A DNA stretch of 64,000 bases from Dipetalonema caudispina (GCA_013365325.1 JABVXV010000086.1:124001-188000), one strand, 5' to 3'. Shown: positions 11,201 to 24,855, counted from the stretch's first letter. Notes: generated by a model not told the origin, from the sequence alone. Made by a program: numbers and translations.

Positions 11201-13939
11201 AAAAATTAGAAGAAAAATAGGAGAAAGAAAGAAAGAGAATGGAATGCAAAGAAGAGAGGAAGTTAAGGGAAAGTCAATCAACAATCAATTTGATCCAATA
11301 TTGAAAATTTGTCATTTTTCAACAATTGTCCAACAATAAAAAAAATAGATGAGAATATGGGAGAGAGAAGAAAGGATGCAGGTAATAACGGTGGACAATG
11401 GTCAAGTAGGGGTTAGATGAGGTAAAAGATGGGACAGAAATAAAATAAGCGATAAAATCCGGAAAACATTAGGTCACATAATCCTTTTTCCTCTTTTTTT
11501 TTTTCCCCTGTTTTATTTTGTATCGTTTCAATCATATTTCCTTTTACTATATGATATTTTTGGTATAATTAAAAGAAAAGAAGGAAAAAAAAAAGGGTTA
11601 ATAATTAAGGAATAAAATGATGGATAGGGAAATTATAAGCTATTTATTAATTGTAGTTTTCTTTGATGAATTATAAGCTATCATATTTTCTGATATATAC
11701 TTATTCTTGATCTAATTAAGAAGCTCATTTCAAGGATGTAAATTTGAAGAAGACAATTTTTGCAAAAAGGAAAAAATTAAAATGAAATTTGATAGAGAAC
11801 GTATATATGTAGATCACTTCAAATACATGCCATTGATACATGATAAACACAGATCATAAAATTTGATGGCATATGAGAAAATGAATATCAAACTTGAACA
11901 TTCATTTAAACATGATATATGGAAGATGTAATTAAGAAGTTCAATGAATACAACAAATTAAATATCCTCCATTAAAATGAAATTAAAAATTGGAAAGTTA
12001 CAAGTTAGCTGAAAACTGCAAAACATTTTTGCATATTTGCTGTTAAAAATTAGATATTTCTATTAGGAAAAACTTAAAGCCTTAATTTAGTTAAAAAGTT
12101 TTAAGTTAGCCAAAGAAAGTAAAATAATGATACATAATTAATGTTAAAAATTGAATTTTTCTATTAACCGAAGAAATTAAAAAATATAATTTTGCATATT
12201 TATTGTTAAAAATTAAATACTTCTGCTGGAGAATAACTCACTTGGTAACGATAAATTATACATGTATATATATCATTAGAGTATTGATAAAACGATTAGT
12301 CATCTGATAACGACAACAGATCATTCATCATCTTCACAAAAAATATCACATTAGTTCCTGTTAAATGACGATGATACATGATAATTGCATTTGATACCAA
12401 TGAAATCAATTCATTATCAATTTCTTAATCACTGGTATGTCTGTCTGTCTGTGTGTGTATGTGTGTGTACGATCAATTAACATACACGTACGTGTTCTTC
12501 CAGAAAGTAGTTCACGTATTATCAATACATCAAATTATTCCGTTGAATTCACTTATACTTATTGATCAAATCTTGGAATAAAATCGATATGCAATGAAAA
12601 TAAAAATTTCTAGAAAATAAGTTCAGCTAATAACAGGTAAATGTGCAGGTTCATACGAGAAATACTGGACATTGTCCACGTTAAAATAGATCAAGTAAGA
12701 AAATCTGGTATGAAGGTTAATTAAGTAAGAAAAAAGAGTGAAAAAAAAGTTGTTAAATTTAATAAAAAATTGCTAATAAAATATATGAGACAAAAAAAAA
12801 AAAACAATTTCAAGATATGAATAAAAATTTTTATTGATCATATTCGTCTTCTTCTTGCATGAATACACTTTTATTATTATCAAAATTTGACAATATCAAT
12901 GAAAGAAAAATAAGAAAAGCAAAACTTTTAATATTTTAATTTATAAAATTCAAATTCTATACATTACGTACATCATTTCATATTACTCTTATGGATGTTA
13001 CACAGTTATTTAATCTTTTTCGTCCTTGCTTTTCGAGAAAAAAATTTTAATGCAAAATATAAATTTTGTTACTGTAATTAGTTGAAAATGAAATATAATT
13101 TTTTAATGAAATAAAATTATAATGTTTAATTCATTCCAAATCAAACATACCATCTCATGTATTGTAAAACTTACCTGTAATATTTAAGGTAAAACTGATG
13201 AATTATTTATAATAATTACTTGCAGCGTTTGTAATTAAAGTTATTCTTGGATGTATTTAAATAATTTTATTAAGTGAGCAATATTTATTTCAACGATCAA
13301 AAAAAAAAAAAAAATTAGATAGTTTTGGCATGCTTAATTAGATGTTTAACATCGAAAAATCAAATAAACTTCAAGTAAATTAAAATTTTGAAAATAACAG
13401 GAAAAAAGTATGCCGTAGTTCAAAATTTCAATTTCAATTTACTGAAACAAATAATTTTATCATTTTTGAGATCTATTTTGTAAATATTAAACCATTTATC
13501 ATCAAACAATATGTGCATTTGTTAATTGTTCAAATACATTCCATTGATTGATCGATGGATAGCTTAAGCTGAATTTCAATTTGATAATTTTTTGAATTTT
13601 GTTAATTTCGTTTTCAAATTACATCTCATATTTTTTTGCACTTAATTTGATTTCAAATTAAATATACCACTGTGTAACTGTTTGGTAAATTTGTAACAAT
13701 AAATGAAGAATATTAGTGAATTAAATGATAATAATAAACTTTGATGCATACCTTGATGATGTGGAACATGGTGGTGCCACTCGGGCACATTGCATCATTG
13801 CTGTTGGTGAACAACATGGCCCAGCAGCAAAACAGGCTTCAGTAGGTTTAAGTATAATGATAAATTTTATCATCAATTGTAATGCCAATTGAGTAGTACC
13901 ACTATGGCTCATATCGTTATCATAACGAATACTTATCAT
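5189..13939 (-). CDS. Ground-like domain protein (hedgehog-related), secreted, polyQ
   Basis: Seven exons: 13752-13939, 9169-9305, 7673-7735, 7236-7493, 5999-6375, 5625-5771, 5189-5377. They keep phase throughout and give 452 residues from the first ATG, or 443 from the ATG at 13912. The N-terminus carries a hydrophobic stretch (LALQLMIKFIIIL) and then a Cys-rich segment (ACFAAGPCCSP) typical of secreted nematode GRL proteins. The middle is low-complexity: Gly/Pro-rich, two tandem FTPPPPNI copies and nine glutamines. The last 75 residues match a ground-like domain: CNDPILK, then FGGRFN and EFAYV, then RNCQL. From memory, family members usually have two further cysteines (in a VIC motif and near the C-terminus); here these positions read SIVS and LTWED. 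Such proteins are exported to cuticle or extracellular matrix. The start codon and first exon are the least certain part. Confidence 0.82.
8194..8340. repeat. (TTA)n/(TTG/TCA) microsatellite in ground-like intron
   Basis: Trinucleotide repeat, mostly ATT with interspersed ATC and GTT units, in the intron between exons 2 and 3. Open frames across it are poly-Leu artefacts. Confidence 0.85.
9306..13751 (-). other. Large first intron of the ground-like gene
   Basis: A 4.4 kb interval bounded by a GTATGC donor at 13751 and a TATTTCAG acceptor at 9306. It holds short simple repeats: CAGTTTTT x 3 near 10680, CT-rich sequence near 10817, and TGTC/TG-rich sequence near 12436. Three short degenerate copies of a GTTAAAAATT(A/G)(A/G)ATATTTCT motif lie near 12040, 12140 and 12205. 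No exon-like segment was recognised. Confidence 0.6.
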
Positions 13940-14265
13940 AGTAATCTAAATATTTTCTGTTGTCACTTTACTCAGGTAACAATACCACCAACAATAACAG
14001 CAATAACAATACCAACAAATAACAATAAGGCAGACCGTAAGGTAGATTCAATTCACCACCCTATTACTGAAATTAAGACGAACACGAACCCTTTTCTAAG
14101 ATGTCCACACCCTTTTCGCTCTCTTAACCAGCCATCAAAATCCGGAATATCCTAAGGCGATAACTTGTTAATTGTCCTTGCTCCACCCCGTTGACATTAA
14201 TCTTGACACTGACAGCGATTACAAATCAATTTGGCAACAAAAATAGCTAATATTATTTACTAATT

Positions 14266-14394
14266 ACTACTACTACTACTACAATCATTGTCATCACTAC
14301 TACTACTACTACAATCATTGTCATCACTACTACTACTACTACAATCATTGTCATCACTACTACTACTACTACAATCATTGTCATCACTACTACT
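14266..14394. repeat. Perfect 30-bp minisatellite, 4.3 copies
   Basis: Four identical 30-bp units start at 14266, 14296, 14326 and 14356, each made of five ACT triplets plus ACAATCATTGTCATC, followed by a partial fifth. The array lies about 330 bp upstream of the ground-like gene's first ATG. Identity between copies implies recent expansion or gene-conversion upkeep. Confidence 0.95.
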
Positions 14395-15445
14395 AATACG
14401 ACAAGATTTTAAAGTACAACAATAAGAAAAGAAAAAAAAAATATTGGTGTATTTGATTCTGTAATAATATTTCTAAAAAATTTACGCAACTTTAAATTAT
14501 GCTGCTGCTTTTTATATTGCAGCAAAAATTATGTGAGAAATTTTGGTTTCAAATAGAATTAGATTTCTTAGTTTTGTTCAGAAAAATTGAAAATTGGATA
14601 TTTTGCAAAGTTGGCAAACAGATTATAGAAAATTGATAAGTTCATAAATTTATCATTGTCGATATTTCTAAAAAGTTTTCAAGTTTCCCATAATTGATCC
14701 AATCATATATCGAACGTTCTTGCTAACTGTAGTAAAATTAATTTTGAAATAAAATGTTTGACATTCATAGTTTTTTGTTTTTTTTTTTTTTTTTTTTTTA
14801 AATTAACCAAATTATGAAAAATATCGGAGCAAATTTTAGATCTGCAATTATTCAAAATGTTATATGTAATGTTAAAACATTCTTGATTTCTTGATTTTTT
14901 TTTTTTTGACTTTCAGATTGATAATTTTTTGAAAAATTTTTGGAAGATTCGAAAAATATGGCAGTGAATTCCGGATTTACAAACCAATTTTCCGGAAGGT
15001 TAAGCAATAATGTAGTATAATTTATAATTTTTTTTTTTCAATTCTTAGATCGATAATTATGCATTAGTGTCGCGTGAAATTTTCTTCAATTATCTCATGT
15101 TGAATATATACGGAAGATATTCGTTTCATGCTTTTTCAATAATTAATTGTAATTCTAATACATGAAAGATTTACACCATTTGAATGCATAATCAAATTTT
15201 AGTAATTTATTTCCATAAGAAAGAATGAATCATTCGACTGGAAACTTTTTGGAAATATTCTTTTAATTATCATTCTTGTTATATGCAATTTGGTTTATTT
15301 AACATTTGATCACGTCACTATTTCAGATTTCAATATTACTATGAACTTTTCTATGAAATGTTAATGAGTGAAAATACACGGATAGATCATATTGTATGCG
15401 TGGATTACAATTTTTGACGAAAATAGTACGACTAATCATTTTTTA

Positions 15446-15646
15446 GATTAGCTAAAATTTTGAAATTTGATAGCAGAAAGTATTTGAAAGTAATAAATTT
15501 TCATCAACAAACATTCTGGAAGAAAATTTTTTACTCTCCAAATTCATATCCACATTAGATTAGCTAAGATTCCCGAAATTCGATAATGGAATTAGTTTAA
15601 AGGTGGCAAATTTTTACCAACAAACATTCCAGATGAAAATTCATTA
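15446..15646. repeat. Degenerate direct repeat, 112-bp period, 2 copies
   Basis: Copies start at 15446 and 15558, both with GATTAGCTAA(A/G)AT. Each continues into an AAATT(T/C)GATA segment and a shared CAACAAACATTC block followed by AGA(A/T)GAAAATT-like sequence. Confidence 0.6.
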
Positions 15647-16428
15647 TTCCATTTCCTGCTTCAATATTTCATGCATCATGATAAATAACTCTATTCGGAA
15701 AATTTTCCAATCTCTCCTAAATTTATCCTTTTCTGCATACCGATATTAAAATTGATTATTTTATTAAACTTATTACAAATATTAAACATTTATAATTTCA
15801 TGCAAAAAACAATTAAATTTTTCGAAATAAATTTGAAAATTAAAAAAACATTCTACTCGGAGCATATATCTTTTTCGACAGGTTTTTTTCTTTCTTTCTT
15901 TTTTTTTTTTTTTTTTGTAAGCTGTGATAATTCATCTACTAGCAATGACAAATTGACATATTTATCTGCTAAAGAACAAAAAAAAAAAAAGAAGAAAGGA
16001 GACGGAAGCAAAAAAAAAAAGAGTGAAGTCAAAATTTTTAAATAAACTGAAAATTTCAGAAATATTTATTCGTTGTATATTTTCATGAACAGGTTTTTTT
16101 TCTTCATTTTTTTCTTTTTATTCAAGCTAAAAATATTTCAATTCTTTTTGTCCACTTAAATTGAGATTTTTGAAATTTCAATATCATTTAGTTGTAGCAA
16201 ATGTATAATTTATCTCATTGATTTATAGAATATATCAAATTATTTAAATGTTAAAGATATAATTTAGTTGTACTAATTATAAAAGAAAAAAAAAATAAAA
16301 ATTTGAAGGAATGAAAATTTTGTTCTTTTTTGATAATTTCAACAATTTCTATGCTTTTTATTTTAGCACAAATTTGGAAAATAATTATTGTTTGCGCCAT
16401 TAATGTTCGTATTTCATTCCTTTTTTCC

Positions 16429-16459
<31 letters not shown>

Positions 16460-17458
16460 GGAAATATTTGACTCGAAAATATAGATAAAATGTAAAATTG
16501 CTGGTATTTCTCGTTAATTTCCAATCAAAAAAATGATAGATGAAATGATATAATCGTATTTATTCAAACAAACATTCAATTATTACATGGAATTTATTGG
16601 TTTTATAAATACATTTGCTAAACATTAACAATTATCATCAAAACCTGATATAATTTTTATCTTAAATTAATTTTAAATTTTATAGAAGTGATAAAATAGC
16701 AAAACTAATCATTTGCATCATATATAGTTTGAATGAGATATGGAAGAATGGAAAACAATAAACGAATGAACGAATCCGGAAGTAAAAATTTTTAAATGAT
16801 GGAATGTTGTTAGGTAAAGTTCAAATTAATTTTTCTTGAACTTCAAATATAAGACTTAAAAAAAAGGAATCCTTCTTTCCTTTTTTCGACCAGCTGATTA
16901 ATGAGTAAACATTTTGTTTTCGAATAAAAAGATGGTGAGAATACTTCCTATTAAAATTTTACTTTTTCCGAGCATTTATTAAAGACGAAAAGAGGCGAAC
17001 AAGAGAAATCAGGAAAACAAAAAAGTAGGATAAGATGATAAAAAGTTTACCCTTTTTCATCACTCTTTTTTTTTTTTTTTTTTTAAATCCTGCATTTAAA
17101 AAAAAAAGGAGAGGAAAAAAATTGATAATCGACCATTTAGTCATATTACGCACTTAATTAACTAGTTTTTAATTAGCTGTACAATTGAATATAATAATTG
17201 AAAGAGAAATAATTAAAATTTCATCACTGAATATGAATTTTTACTTCTCTTTCATACAATTTCTGCAAAATTCAATTTTACAAAATTCCAAACATGTAAT
17301 GAAATGCAATTGGAATTTTCTACAAAAAAGAAAAAAAAAAAACAGAAATTCAAATTCATTCGATCAAATATAGGAATAATTTTCTATTGCATAATTTATT
17401 ATTTGTTATTTTTAGTTATAATATATATGATTTGACTTCTTTTTCATTCGTTTTCTAG

Positions 17459-17535
17459 GGCACAAGTATAAAATTAAACGAAAAGAGCCCAAGGAATATT
17501 TGATTGTTAACGAATATGACATGAAAAAAAAATAA
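17459..17535 (+). CDS. Possible orphan terminal exon, product unknown
   Basis: A strong acceptor (TTTTCTAG, ending 17458) is followed by GG and then 24 codons and TAA. The peptide starts HKYKIKRKEPKEY, includes LIVNEYDM and ends in lysines. AATAAA motifs lie at and just after the stop. The residue mix (E, P, D, Y, V) is unlike translated A/T noise around it, but no upstream exon could be joined and no family is recognised. It may be the end of an undetected gene or chance. Confidence 0.25.
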
Positions 17536-18750
17536 AAAATAATAAATTATCATAAAGAATTTATAAAATCAAGAAAAAAAAAGGATATCAAAAGAAACAA
17601 GTGACACTTTCAATTAAAAAATTAATACATTAAAGATGAATGGTAATTTTTTTTCTTTTTATAAGGAAATTAAATGACAAAAATTGTAGCATATTAAAAT
17701 TCAAATTGGAAAATAACTGAATTCGTCACAGTCATTCATATAAAATATTTGAAATAAAACAATTGAATAACAAAAATGAATGAAGTCAAGATTTGATTAC
17801 ATTGCTGGAATCACACTTAACAATTTCACGATCTCTTCAACTATTAACTCATAATAAATGTGAAATTATAATCAAATATGAGGTCAAATTTAAAATTCAA
17901 AATTAAAATATCATGTATGCATTGATAAGCTAAGTAATAATTGTAATAGTTTATTTTTCACATTATGGAAACGATCAATCAATCAATCATTCAAAAGTAT
18001 TCTTTTCTATATGTTTGTTTGACTCAAGTAAAAATATTTATCGTTAAAAAAAAAAAACACAAATTTAAGCTTTTCAAACGTTTGAACACGTAAGATAAGT
18101 GAAGTAATAACGTGTATTGCATAGCATCCTTTTTTCTTTTTTTAACTTTACAATCATTCAATAACATTTAGATGGTATTTCAAGTGCTGATCTATAAAAC
18201 TTCAGATAAACAGATCAATCATTCCTCGTGAATAAAACTTTAAAATTAATTATAAGTACTACAAATTAATTTGAATGTAGTCTTTAAAATTTTAAACTAA
18301 AACTTATTTTAAGAGCGGTTGAAAAACTGTAAAAATATTAAAAACTGACAAAGAGAACATTTTAAAAAAGTTCATTGAACATTTTCAATAATATCCTTTT
18401 TCGCTTTGCTGAACCAACGGATTGATCGATAAATATGAAAATGAATGAATTAATTTGATATAATCATATAATAATTATCATTTTTTTCCATTCAGATAGT
18501 TAATTTTTCATTTCTCTAACAAAATCTTTATGAAAGTGTCAAAAATTTAACATAAAATTTTGAGCGGATCATTAATTGTTATTTCATTTCTCATAATTAG
18601 TAATGCAAATATTATCATCCAGTGAAATAGATGGATTGATTAGCCAATGATAATTCAATTAATAGTTTAAAAAAAAAATGAATTGATTGTTTTATATCAC
18701 ATTTATTTTTCAACTAACATTACACTTAAAAACATCGCATTGTTACATTA

Positions 18751-19010
18751 CGGAAACTCTACGAAACGACCGGAATTATATTACAGGTTAATATTTAAAG
18801 ATATTCTATTGTTGTTGTTGTTAATATTTAAAGATATTCTATTGTTGTTGTTGTTGTTGTTTTTTTAACATTTAAATAATGAAAATTGTATGAAATGACC
18901 GGAATTATGTTCCAGAAAGGCTCATCTGGATATTTAAAGATGTTTTATTGTTACTTTTTAACATTTGGATAACGGAAATTATATGAAATAATCGAAATTA
19001 TATTGCAAAG
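18751..19010. repeat. Degenerate tandem repeat with nested 33-bp duplication
   Basis: Three related blocks start near 18751, 18881 and 18973. Each has (C/T)GAAA(A/T)(C/T)T, then (A/G)(A/C)GAAA, then a CGG/CGAAATTAT-like tail. Inside the first, a 33-bp segment ending in GTT repeats is duplicated in tandem at 18787 and 18820. Confidence 0.6.
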
Positions 19011-21824
19011 AAAAAAATTAATGATTATTTAAGGACTGGAAAATATACTATATATTGTTTTAATTAATGAACAAACGATTAGTTGTTGTTAGACTGATTA
19101 ATAAATTTAGATTACATGAAATAATTTACTTTTTTTTTTCGGGATAACTTTTTTTTTTGGTATCATTTTAAAGTTAGAAAGGAAGAAAAAAGAAAAGAAT
19201 TACCAGTATTTATGTATTTATTTATTGGTTTATTTATTTCCTAATTATTAATATTATTAATTTAAGACAGAAAGAAAAAAATAAAAAAAGACTGGACATT
19301 AATAGAATTTAATATGCTCCAATTTTGACATTTATTCGGATAACTATTAATTATCACTTCTATTAATACAATTCGTTATCACTACAATCATTATCACTGC
19401 CATCATTACTTTCAATTCAATTATAAACATTTTAAATTTGCATCAATTTCTGCTACATCATTAAATTTAACACTGCAAAAAATGAAAATTCTGTTTTTCT
19501 TTTCTTTCTTAAAATCAATCAACTGCAAGTATAAGAAAACTAGGTAAAAATTCAATGGAACATAAAGGTGTCAACAAATAATCTCGCCGATATTTTCTCT
19601 CTTCTACTATTTTGATATCCCAGTCAATTCAAAGGTCAAATTACAACAAGCACCTGATTCATAATTAATATCTGTTGTTAACAAAACGAGATGATAATGT
19701 GTTGAAATTCTAATTGTTCTAATTCAATCACAAATTATGCATTAATGCATGCAAAAAAATTTAAATTTAAGTTGATAATATATCTTCAAAAATTAACGTG
19801 GAAATTTGATCAGATTTTAAACTTGTACTTATGAAAATTTGCAAAAAATTATTGTTATCGATATTTTATATCGTTTAAAAAATGCTTATTTATATTAGTT
19901 AATGTAAACAATTCTTCATCAACTTTTTTTTTTTTCATTTTGCAAAATATTTTCATCACTATTGCAGATTAACCGGTTCGGATTAACTGGTAACTTTGGA
20001 AACAAGTAAGTATTTATTAATTTTACAAAAGAAATTTATAGTACTAGCAGTTAAAGCTTTTAATTTCATCCAATCATTGATTATGAAAATAATTATTGAT
20101 TTTCGGCGTTTTTTACATCCTTCACTAATTTACATAAAACAGTTTAACTTATTGTGACTTTTAAGCATATATCATTAATATATTTGATTAATTAAAAAAA
20201 TATTTTCAATCAGAACAATTCAGATATTTTTAAAATTATGCTAAAAGTATTCCTTGTTATATGAATTAAGATATTCCGTTGATTAAATTTCATCAACAAC
20301 AAATGGGAATATACATTCATATTTCAAGAAATGATTAATAGATGTAAAGAATGAATTACAAAAAATTTCCTTCGATCATTAGCTTACTACTTTTTTAAAT
20401 TTAAATTTTGAAATTATACGAATTTTTTTCATTTTTTCTTTTTTTTTTTTTTTTTTTTGCTATAAAATGTGCGTATTTAAAAAAAAAAAGTCGGTATTTT
20501 CTAATGCAAAAAGAGAAGAAAACAGATAAATGTAAAATGAGAAAAAAAAAAATCATTGTAAAATTAACGAATATAAAGTGATTAATTCCTTTCATCATTA
20601 TCAAATTTCGATGAAATTTGAAACATAACTTTCGGTTTCTTTACTTCCACTAATAACTTGTTTTTATCGATAACAAACATTATCCTTATTTAGCCTATCA
20701 AACAATTTTTCATATTCTTTCATTCATCCAATAGAACAGTTACCAATAATAAAGTACAACACGATTTTGCTGTCATATTTCAATGTTCATTAGAAAACTT
20801 GTTTGATTGGAAAACTTGTTCCTAATAAAGTTTCCCATCCTATCATTATCAAGTAGATTAAATTTAGTAGTAAAATCAATGTATTAAGCGGAACAATTCC
20901 TCGTTTTGCCCACTATTTTCTTCTAATCCATTTATTTTACTCTTGGCATTTTCATTTCCATTAACAGCTTTTACTAAACGTTATTATTTTCCATATCACC
21001 GATATACGTCATCAATATTTCAACCATGACAAATTTCAACAAATCCTAATCATTTTAAAATCTGATCCTTTCTGCTACCTATTTCAGACTTTATCCAACA
21101 CTGTTACTCTAAATAATGTGAAAGTTCACTCAATAATCCGTATTTGAACTTCCGAAACTAGAACAAACATGAAGTAAACTGCAGATTTTAAGTCTTAAAT
21201 TAGCTATCCAATATACATAGTCATACACAGCCTAATTAGTGGTATCATCTTGTGAACACATAAACATCGGTGATTTTTTCCAAATCAGGACAGAGGATAT
21301 AACATATATCTCTTTAATAACAAATAAAGGCCAATCATTTCGAATCAGTACCTCCACATCTTTTTTACATATGTAGTTCTAAACAAACTTTCATATGCAA
21401 ACATAAGAAACACATAAACTATTTATCTCTCGTAAAGTTTCCACAAAACGACGAATTGATAATAAGAGAAGTCTGGAATAACGAACAAATTCAGTGATAA
21501 GAAAAAGGGCAAATGTTAACAAACGGGATGTTTACAGGCTCTATATGTGTTATTTTAACAAAAATGTCACTTGCATATTTCACCTAATTGCTGAAATAAA
21601 CTAAGAGAACAAAAAACCCTCACTAATATATGAAACGTTAAGAGAAATAAAAATATAAGAAAAGTATCGGAAGGAAACCAGAATCTTTACATCATGCTGC
21701 ATCTTTTCAAAATCTCCCACAATCGTATATTAAAAAAATAAAGTCTCAGAAATCTTTTCCTTCCTTGTCATCCTATAAAATTATATATTCTTTGTTAGTT
21801 CATAATTATGAGAAAAATTCCTCA

Positions 21825-24204
21825 TCATTCATCAAGTTCATCAGAATCATTATCGCTTTTGTCCCTCCGAGTTGCTTCTTCAGCATCTGCTTGTTGATCT
21901 AATCCTTTAGGTGCCACCAAACCATCATCATCGCTACCCTCCTCACCACTCAATTCTCCAACAAGAGTTTCCATCATTTCCATTCGCTTCCTGATTTCTT
22001 CTTCATCCAAATCTGTCACTACTTTCGGCTAAAATTTCAAACATTTAATCAAACGGAAGCAAAAGTGAACTTCATAGACTCTTCATAGGAAGTGATTATA
22101 ATCTGATATGATGATATTGCATTTTGGACCGTCGAAACAAACGTCTCATTTAGCATGCTATACCTTACAGTTGCATAAGTCGATCAATTAATAGATTCCA
22201 ATATGTTAGTCAAAACGTATATGATTCACTCTGAATTAATCACTAGTAAAGGATATCACAAATCTCATCAAAATATTTCCGAACAATAGAGTCCTATTTT
22301 GAATCAGTGACTTTCCAGCGAAATCAAATAAACTTCTAGGAATTTAAAATGAACTTACAGCCATAACGGTCTTAAAGCTTCCTTGATAATTTTCGATAGT
22401 TTTCTTGATTAAACCAAGAGCTTTATTTATTGCTTCCAAACCTTCACTTCTTTCTAATGTTTGTGTCGTAACAACAAAAAGTGGTGCTGCTATAAGATTG
22501 ATCTACAAATAAAACAATAATTAGCAAGGAAAAGACTGTCTCTTCAGTCTAAAAATCTAGGAACAAAGTATAAAAATCTCTTAATTATAAATTTCAGTGA
22601 CAAAGAGTAATTCTAATTCTTTCTAATTACTATAGTAATCACAAATTTACACATATATTTCCTGAACTTTGGGTTCAAACATAAGTTAACCACTGCTGAT
22701 CACCTTAATTGGCATTTCCGGAGTAGAGCATTTCTGTCCTTCAATCAAGGCATCTTTCACAGCATCTATTCCATCATATGCGAAACATGAAACTTCAATA
22801 TCAGCTCGGATCTTCACCGCTTGCGGAGTTAGTCTTTTTCTGAAAAGTGAGTAATGCTGTTAATTCATCAATGAACTCTAGTCGTAATTCAAAGACAACC
22901 ATACATAACTCTACAAACTGAAACTCATAACTCCAATTAAACAGCTTGATTCATCAGATCGCTAGGTTTTCGTCTAATTTCATTTTCCTTAATTTTTATC
23001 AAACGGAAAAAATTCGTATATATATAAAATAACAGAGCTTAAACAATTTACTTAATATCTATCAGAAGCTTTTCACGAATATCCGGTGTTATGTCGCATT
23101 CATCTAAAGCAGTTGGATCACTGATAGCTTTCTTAAAAACATCAAATGCCGCTCCCTTCCTCTTCAGTTTTCTGTCGAAATACCACGCTGTTTTATCATA
23201 CAGCTCTTCCAGTTGCTCTTCGGAATCATAACCCAATTGGTCGGCTACATGTCGAAGAATACTAGAAAAAAAAGTAACGAATGATGCCCGACTTATGTAA
23301 GCGACAATTAGGCTCCGGAGGGAAAGTAAATAATATATTTTTTACCATATCTTCTAACTCAGGGGCGTCAAACATTCCGGTAAATCTTAGGAGGAAAAAA
23401 TACTGCATTAAATTTTCAATATTCCAAACCAGCAAATCAGAAAAAGATATCAATAAAACACCAAAAACCAACGTAGGCTGGTATCTTAATAATACCGATC
23501 AAACAACTTGAAGGCCAAGCAATTTCGGTGATTAATAATAATGAAATCATTCAATCCTATTCACTAAGATGATAGACTTTGATGTAAAGTTACTCTATGA
23601 GATCATTAATTACCTGTTGACAGCTTTGGCCTTGGCGAACCGCTCTTCACATTGTATCGAGTCCTTCGAATAAACTCGTCTTTTCGATAAATCAATATAA
23701 CCTTTCTCCTTATCAACACGTATAACAACAACACACTCGTTTCGACCAACACGAATTAACTTATTTACTGAACGAATACGTCGTCGTGAAAGCTCTGATA
23801 ACAATATCATACCCTCTGCAGTATAATGATGTCAATTAATTAAAACACTTGAACAAATGATTGTAATGCACAATTTACGGAAATCCTGAAAGTAATACCA
23901 TCGCCTTTGATGATTCACCACATTACTATTATAATTAGATGATGTCACTTCAACAGTTATGTACAACAGCCCAGTAAGTATGAAAAAATGTGATGCCACT
24001 GCCTCACCATTTAATTTTTTCAGTATACACTTGAATCTCATAGATAATATCGAAAAGCAAACAGTATTGACACGATTTACCTATATTATTATACTCCAAT
24101 AGTGATACATAGGCACCCATCTCAGCGATTTGGCGTATATTCACCATAACCGTATCCTCCACATCCGGAAACTGATTTGCATAAAATCGGCAGGACAAGG
24201 GCAT
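21825..24204 (-). CDS. Eukaryotic translation initiation factor 2 subunit alpha
   Basis: Six exons: 24081-24204, 23614-23815, 23052-23261, 22704-22839, 22359-22502, 21825-22028; 339 residues. This is the alpha subunit of the eIF2 GTPase complex that brings initiator tRNA to the 40S ribosome. The N-terminal S1/OB domain includes [15 protein letters not shown] and [13 protein letters not shown]. The Ser preceding RRRIRS (residue 51 here, the mammalian Ser51 equivalent) is the target of PERK/GCN2-type stress kinases and is kept with its flanking basic residues. [20 protein letters not shown] and [20 protein letters not shown] segments mark the helical and alpha/beta domains. The tail is acidic ([10 protein letters not shown], ending DSDELDE) as in metazoan orthologues. 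It lies downstream of prohibitin on the same strand, about 650 bp stop to start, with an acceptor 32 bases before the ATG. Confidence 0.97.
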
Positions 24205-24235
24205 TTTGCCGTTGACAAACCAGAAATAGTCTTTC

Positions 24236-24242
24236 CTGGAAC
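24236..24242 (-). promoter_or_regulatory. Candidate trans-splice acceptor of eIF2-alpha
   Basis: On the minus strand a GTTCCAG acceptor ends at 24236, 32 bases before the eIF2-alpha ATG, with no in-frame upstream exon needed. In nematodes this arrangement commonly marks spliced-leader addition. Leader type cannot be read from DNA. Confidence 0.5.
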
Positions 24243-24472
24243 AGCATAAACAAATATCCTTTACAATACAATCATCTTCCTTATTACCAAAATCTTTTCC
24301 AATCACCACCAGTCTTCGGATTCAAGCAAAGTGTCGAAAAACATGTGCTAATCCAAAAAATATTTCAACTGTGCATCCGAAAACCACGGAATAAGTGGAA
24401 GGAAAAGTTTTCTAATCAAGCTGTATAAGTAATAACAACTTCCATATAACAGGAAGAAGCCCATTGCATATT

Positions 24473-24482
24473 TTTATTTATT
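24473..24482 (-). terminator. Candidate poly(A) signal of prohibitin-1
   Basis: Minus-strand AATAAATAAA (two overlapping AATAAA) about 375 bases after the prohibitin stop and about 240 bases before the eIF2-alpha acceptor. The spacing fits a nematode polycistronic pair. Confidence 0.45.
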
Positions 24483-24855
24483 TCAAGCATACTGATCTTA
24501 TTTCATCCTAATCTTTACATATTCGCATATAGTTTCGACGTCAACACACATCGGGCCAAGATTTACATGTAGTAGATCTGAAATCATCAGTTCCATAAAA
24601 AAATTTCAAAGTGTAAAATATGTTAGCAATTAATTAACCGGACTAATTATTTTAAAAACACAAGCGAGAGTGCAAACATTTTATGAAATTAAGTAAAGTA
24701 GGAACATAACAAATCCATAACAATAGCAACAAAATAAAATCAAATATAAGAACCGTAACACTAATATTAAAGGGAATAAAACGTTGAGTAATTTGCACGA
24801 CATACTGCTAATCACGTAATCAAAATACCATTCAAACAAACAAAATTTAATTTTA

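Larger units (their letters stand above)
14395..21824. other. Long spacer between ground-like and eIF2-alpha genes
   Basis: Mostly AT-rich with frequent homopolymers. It contains two degenerate tandem repeats (15446-15646 and 18751-19010) and one exon-like segment at 17459-17535. From about 20.7 kb the sequence loses most homopolymers and becomes less AT-rich as the housekeeping block is approached. No other gene is supported. Confidence 0.55.

Noticed and set aside
13889..14155. Plus-strand 88-codon frame opposite the ground-like first exon
   Set aside because: Overlaps the antisense of a supported exon; Thr/Asn-rich with no domain. The opposite strand here reads hydrophobic in all frames because of TTG/ATT triplets.
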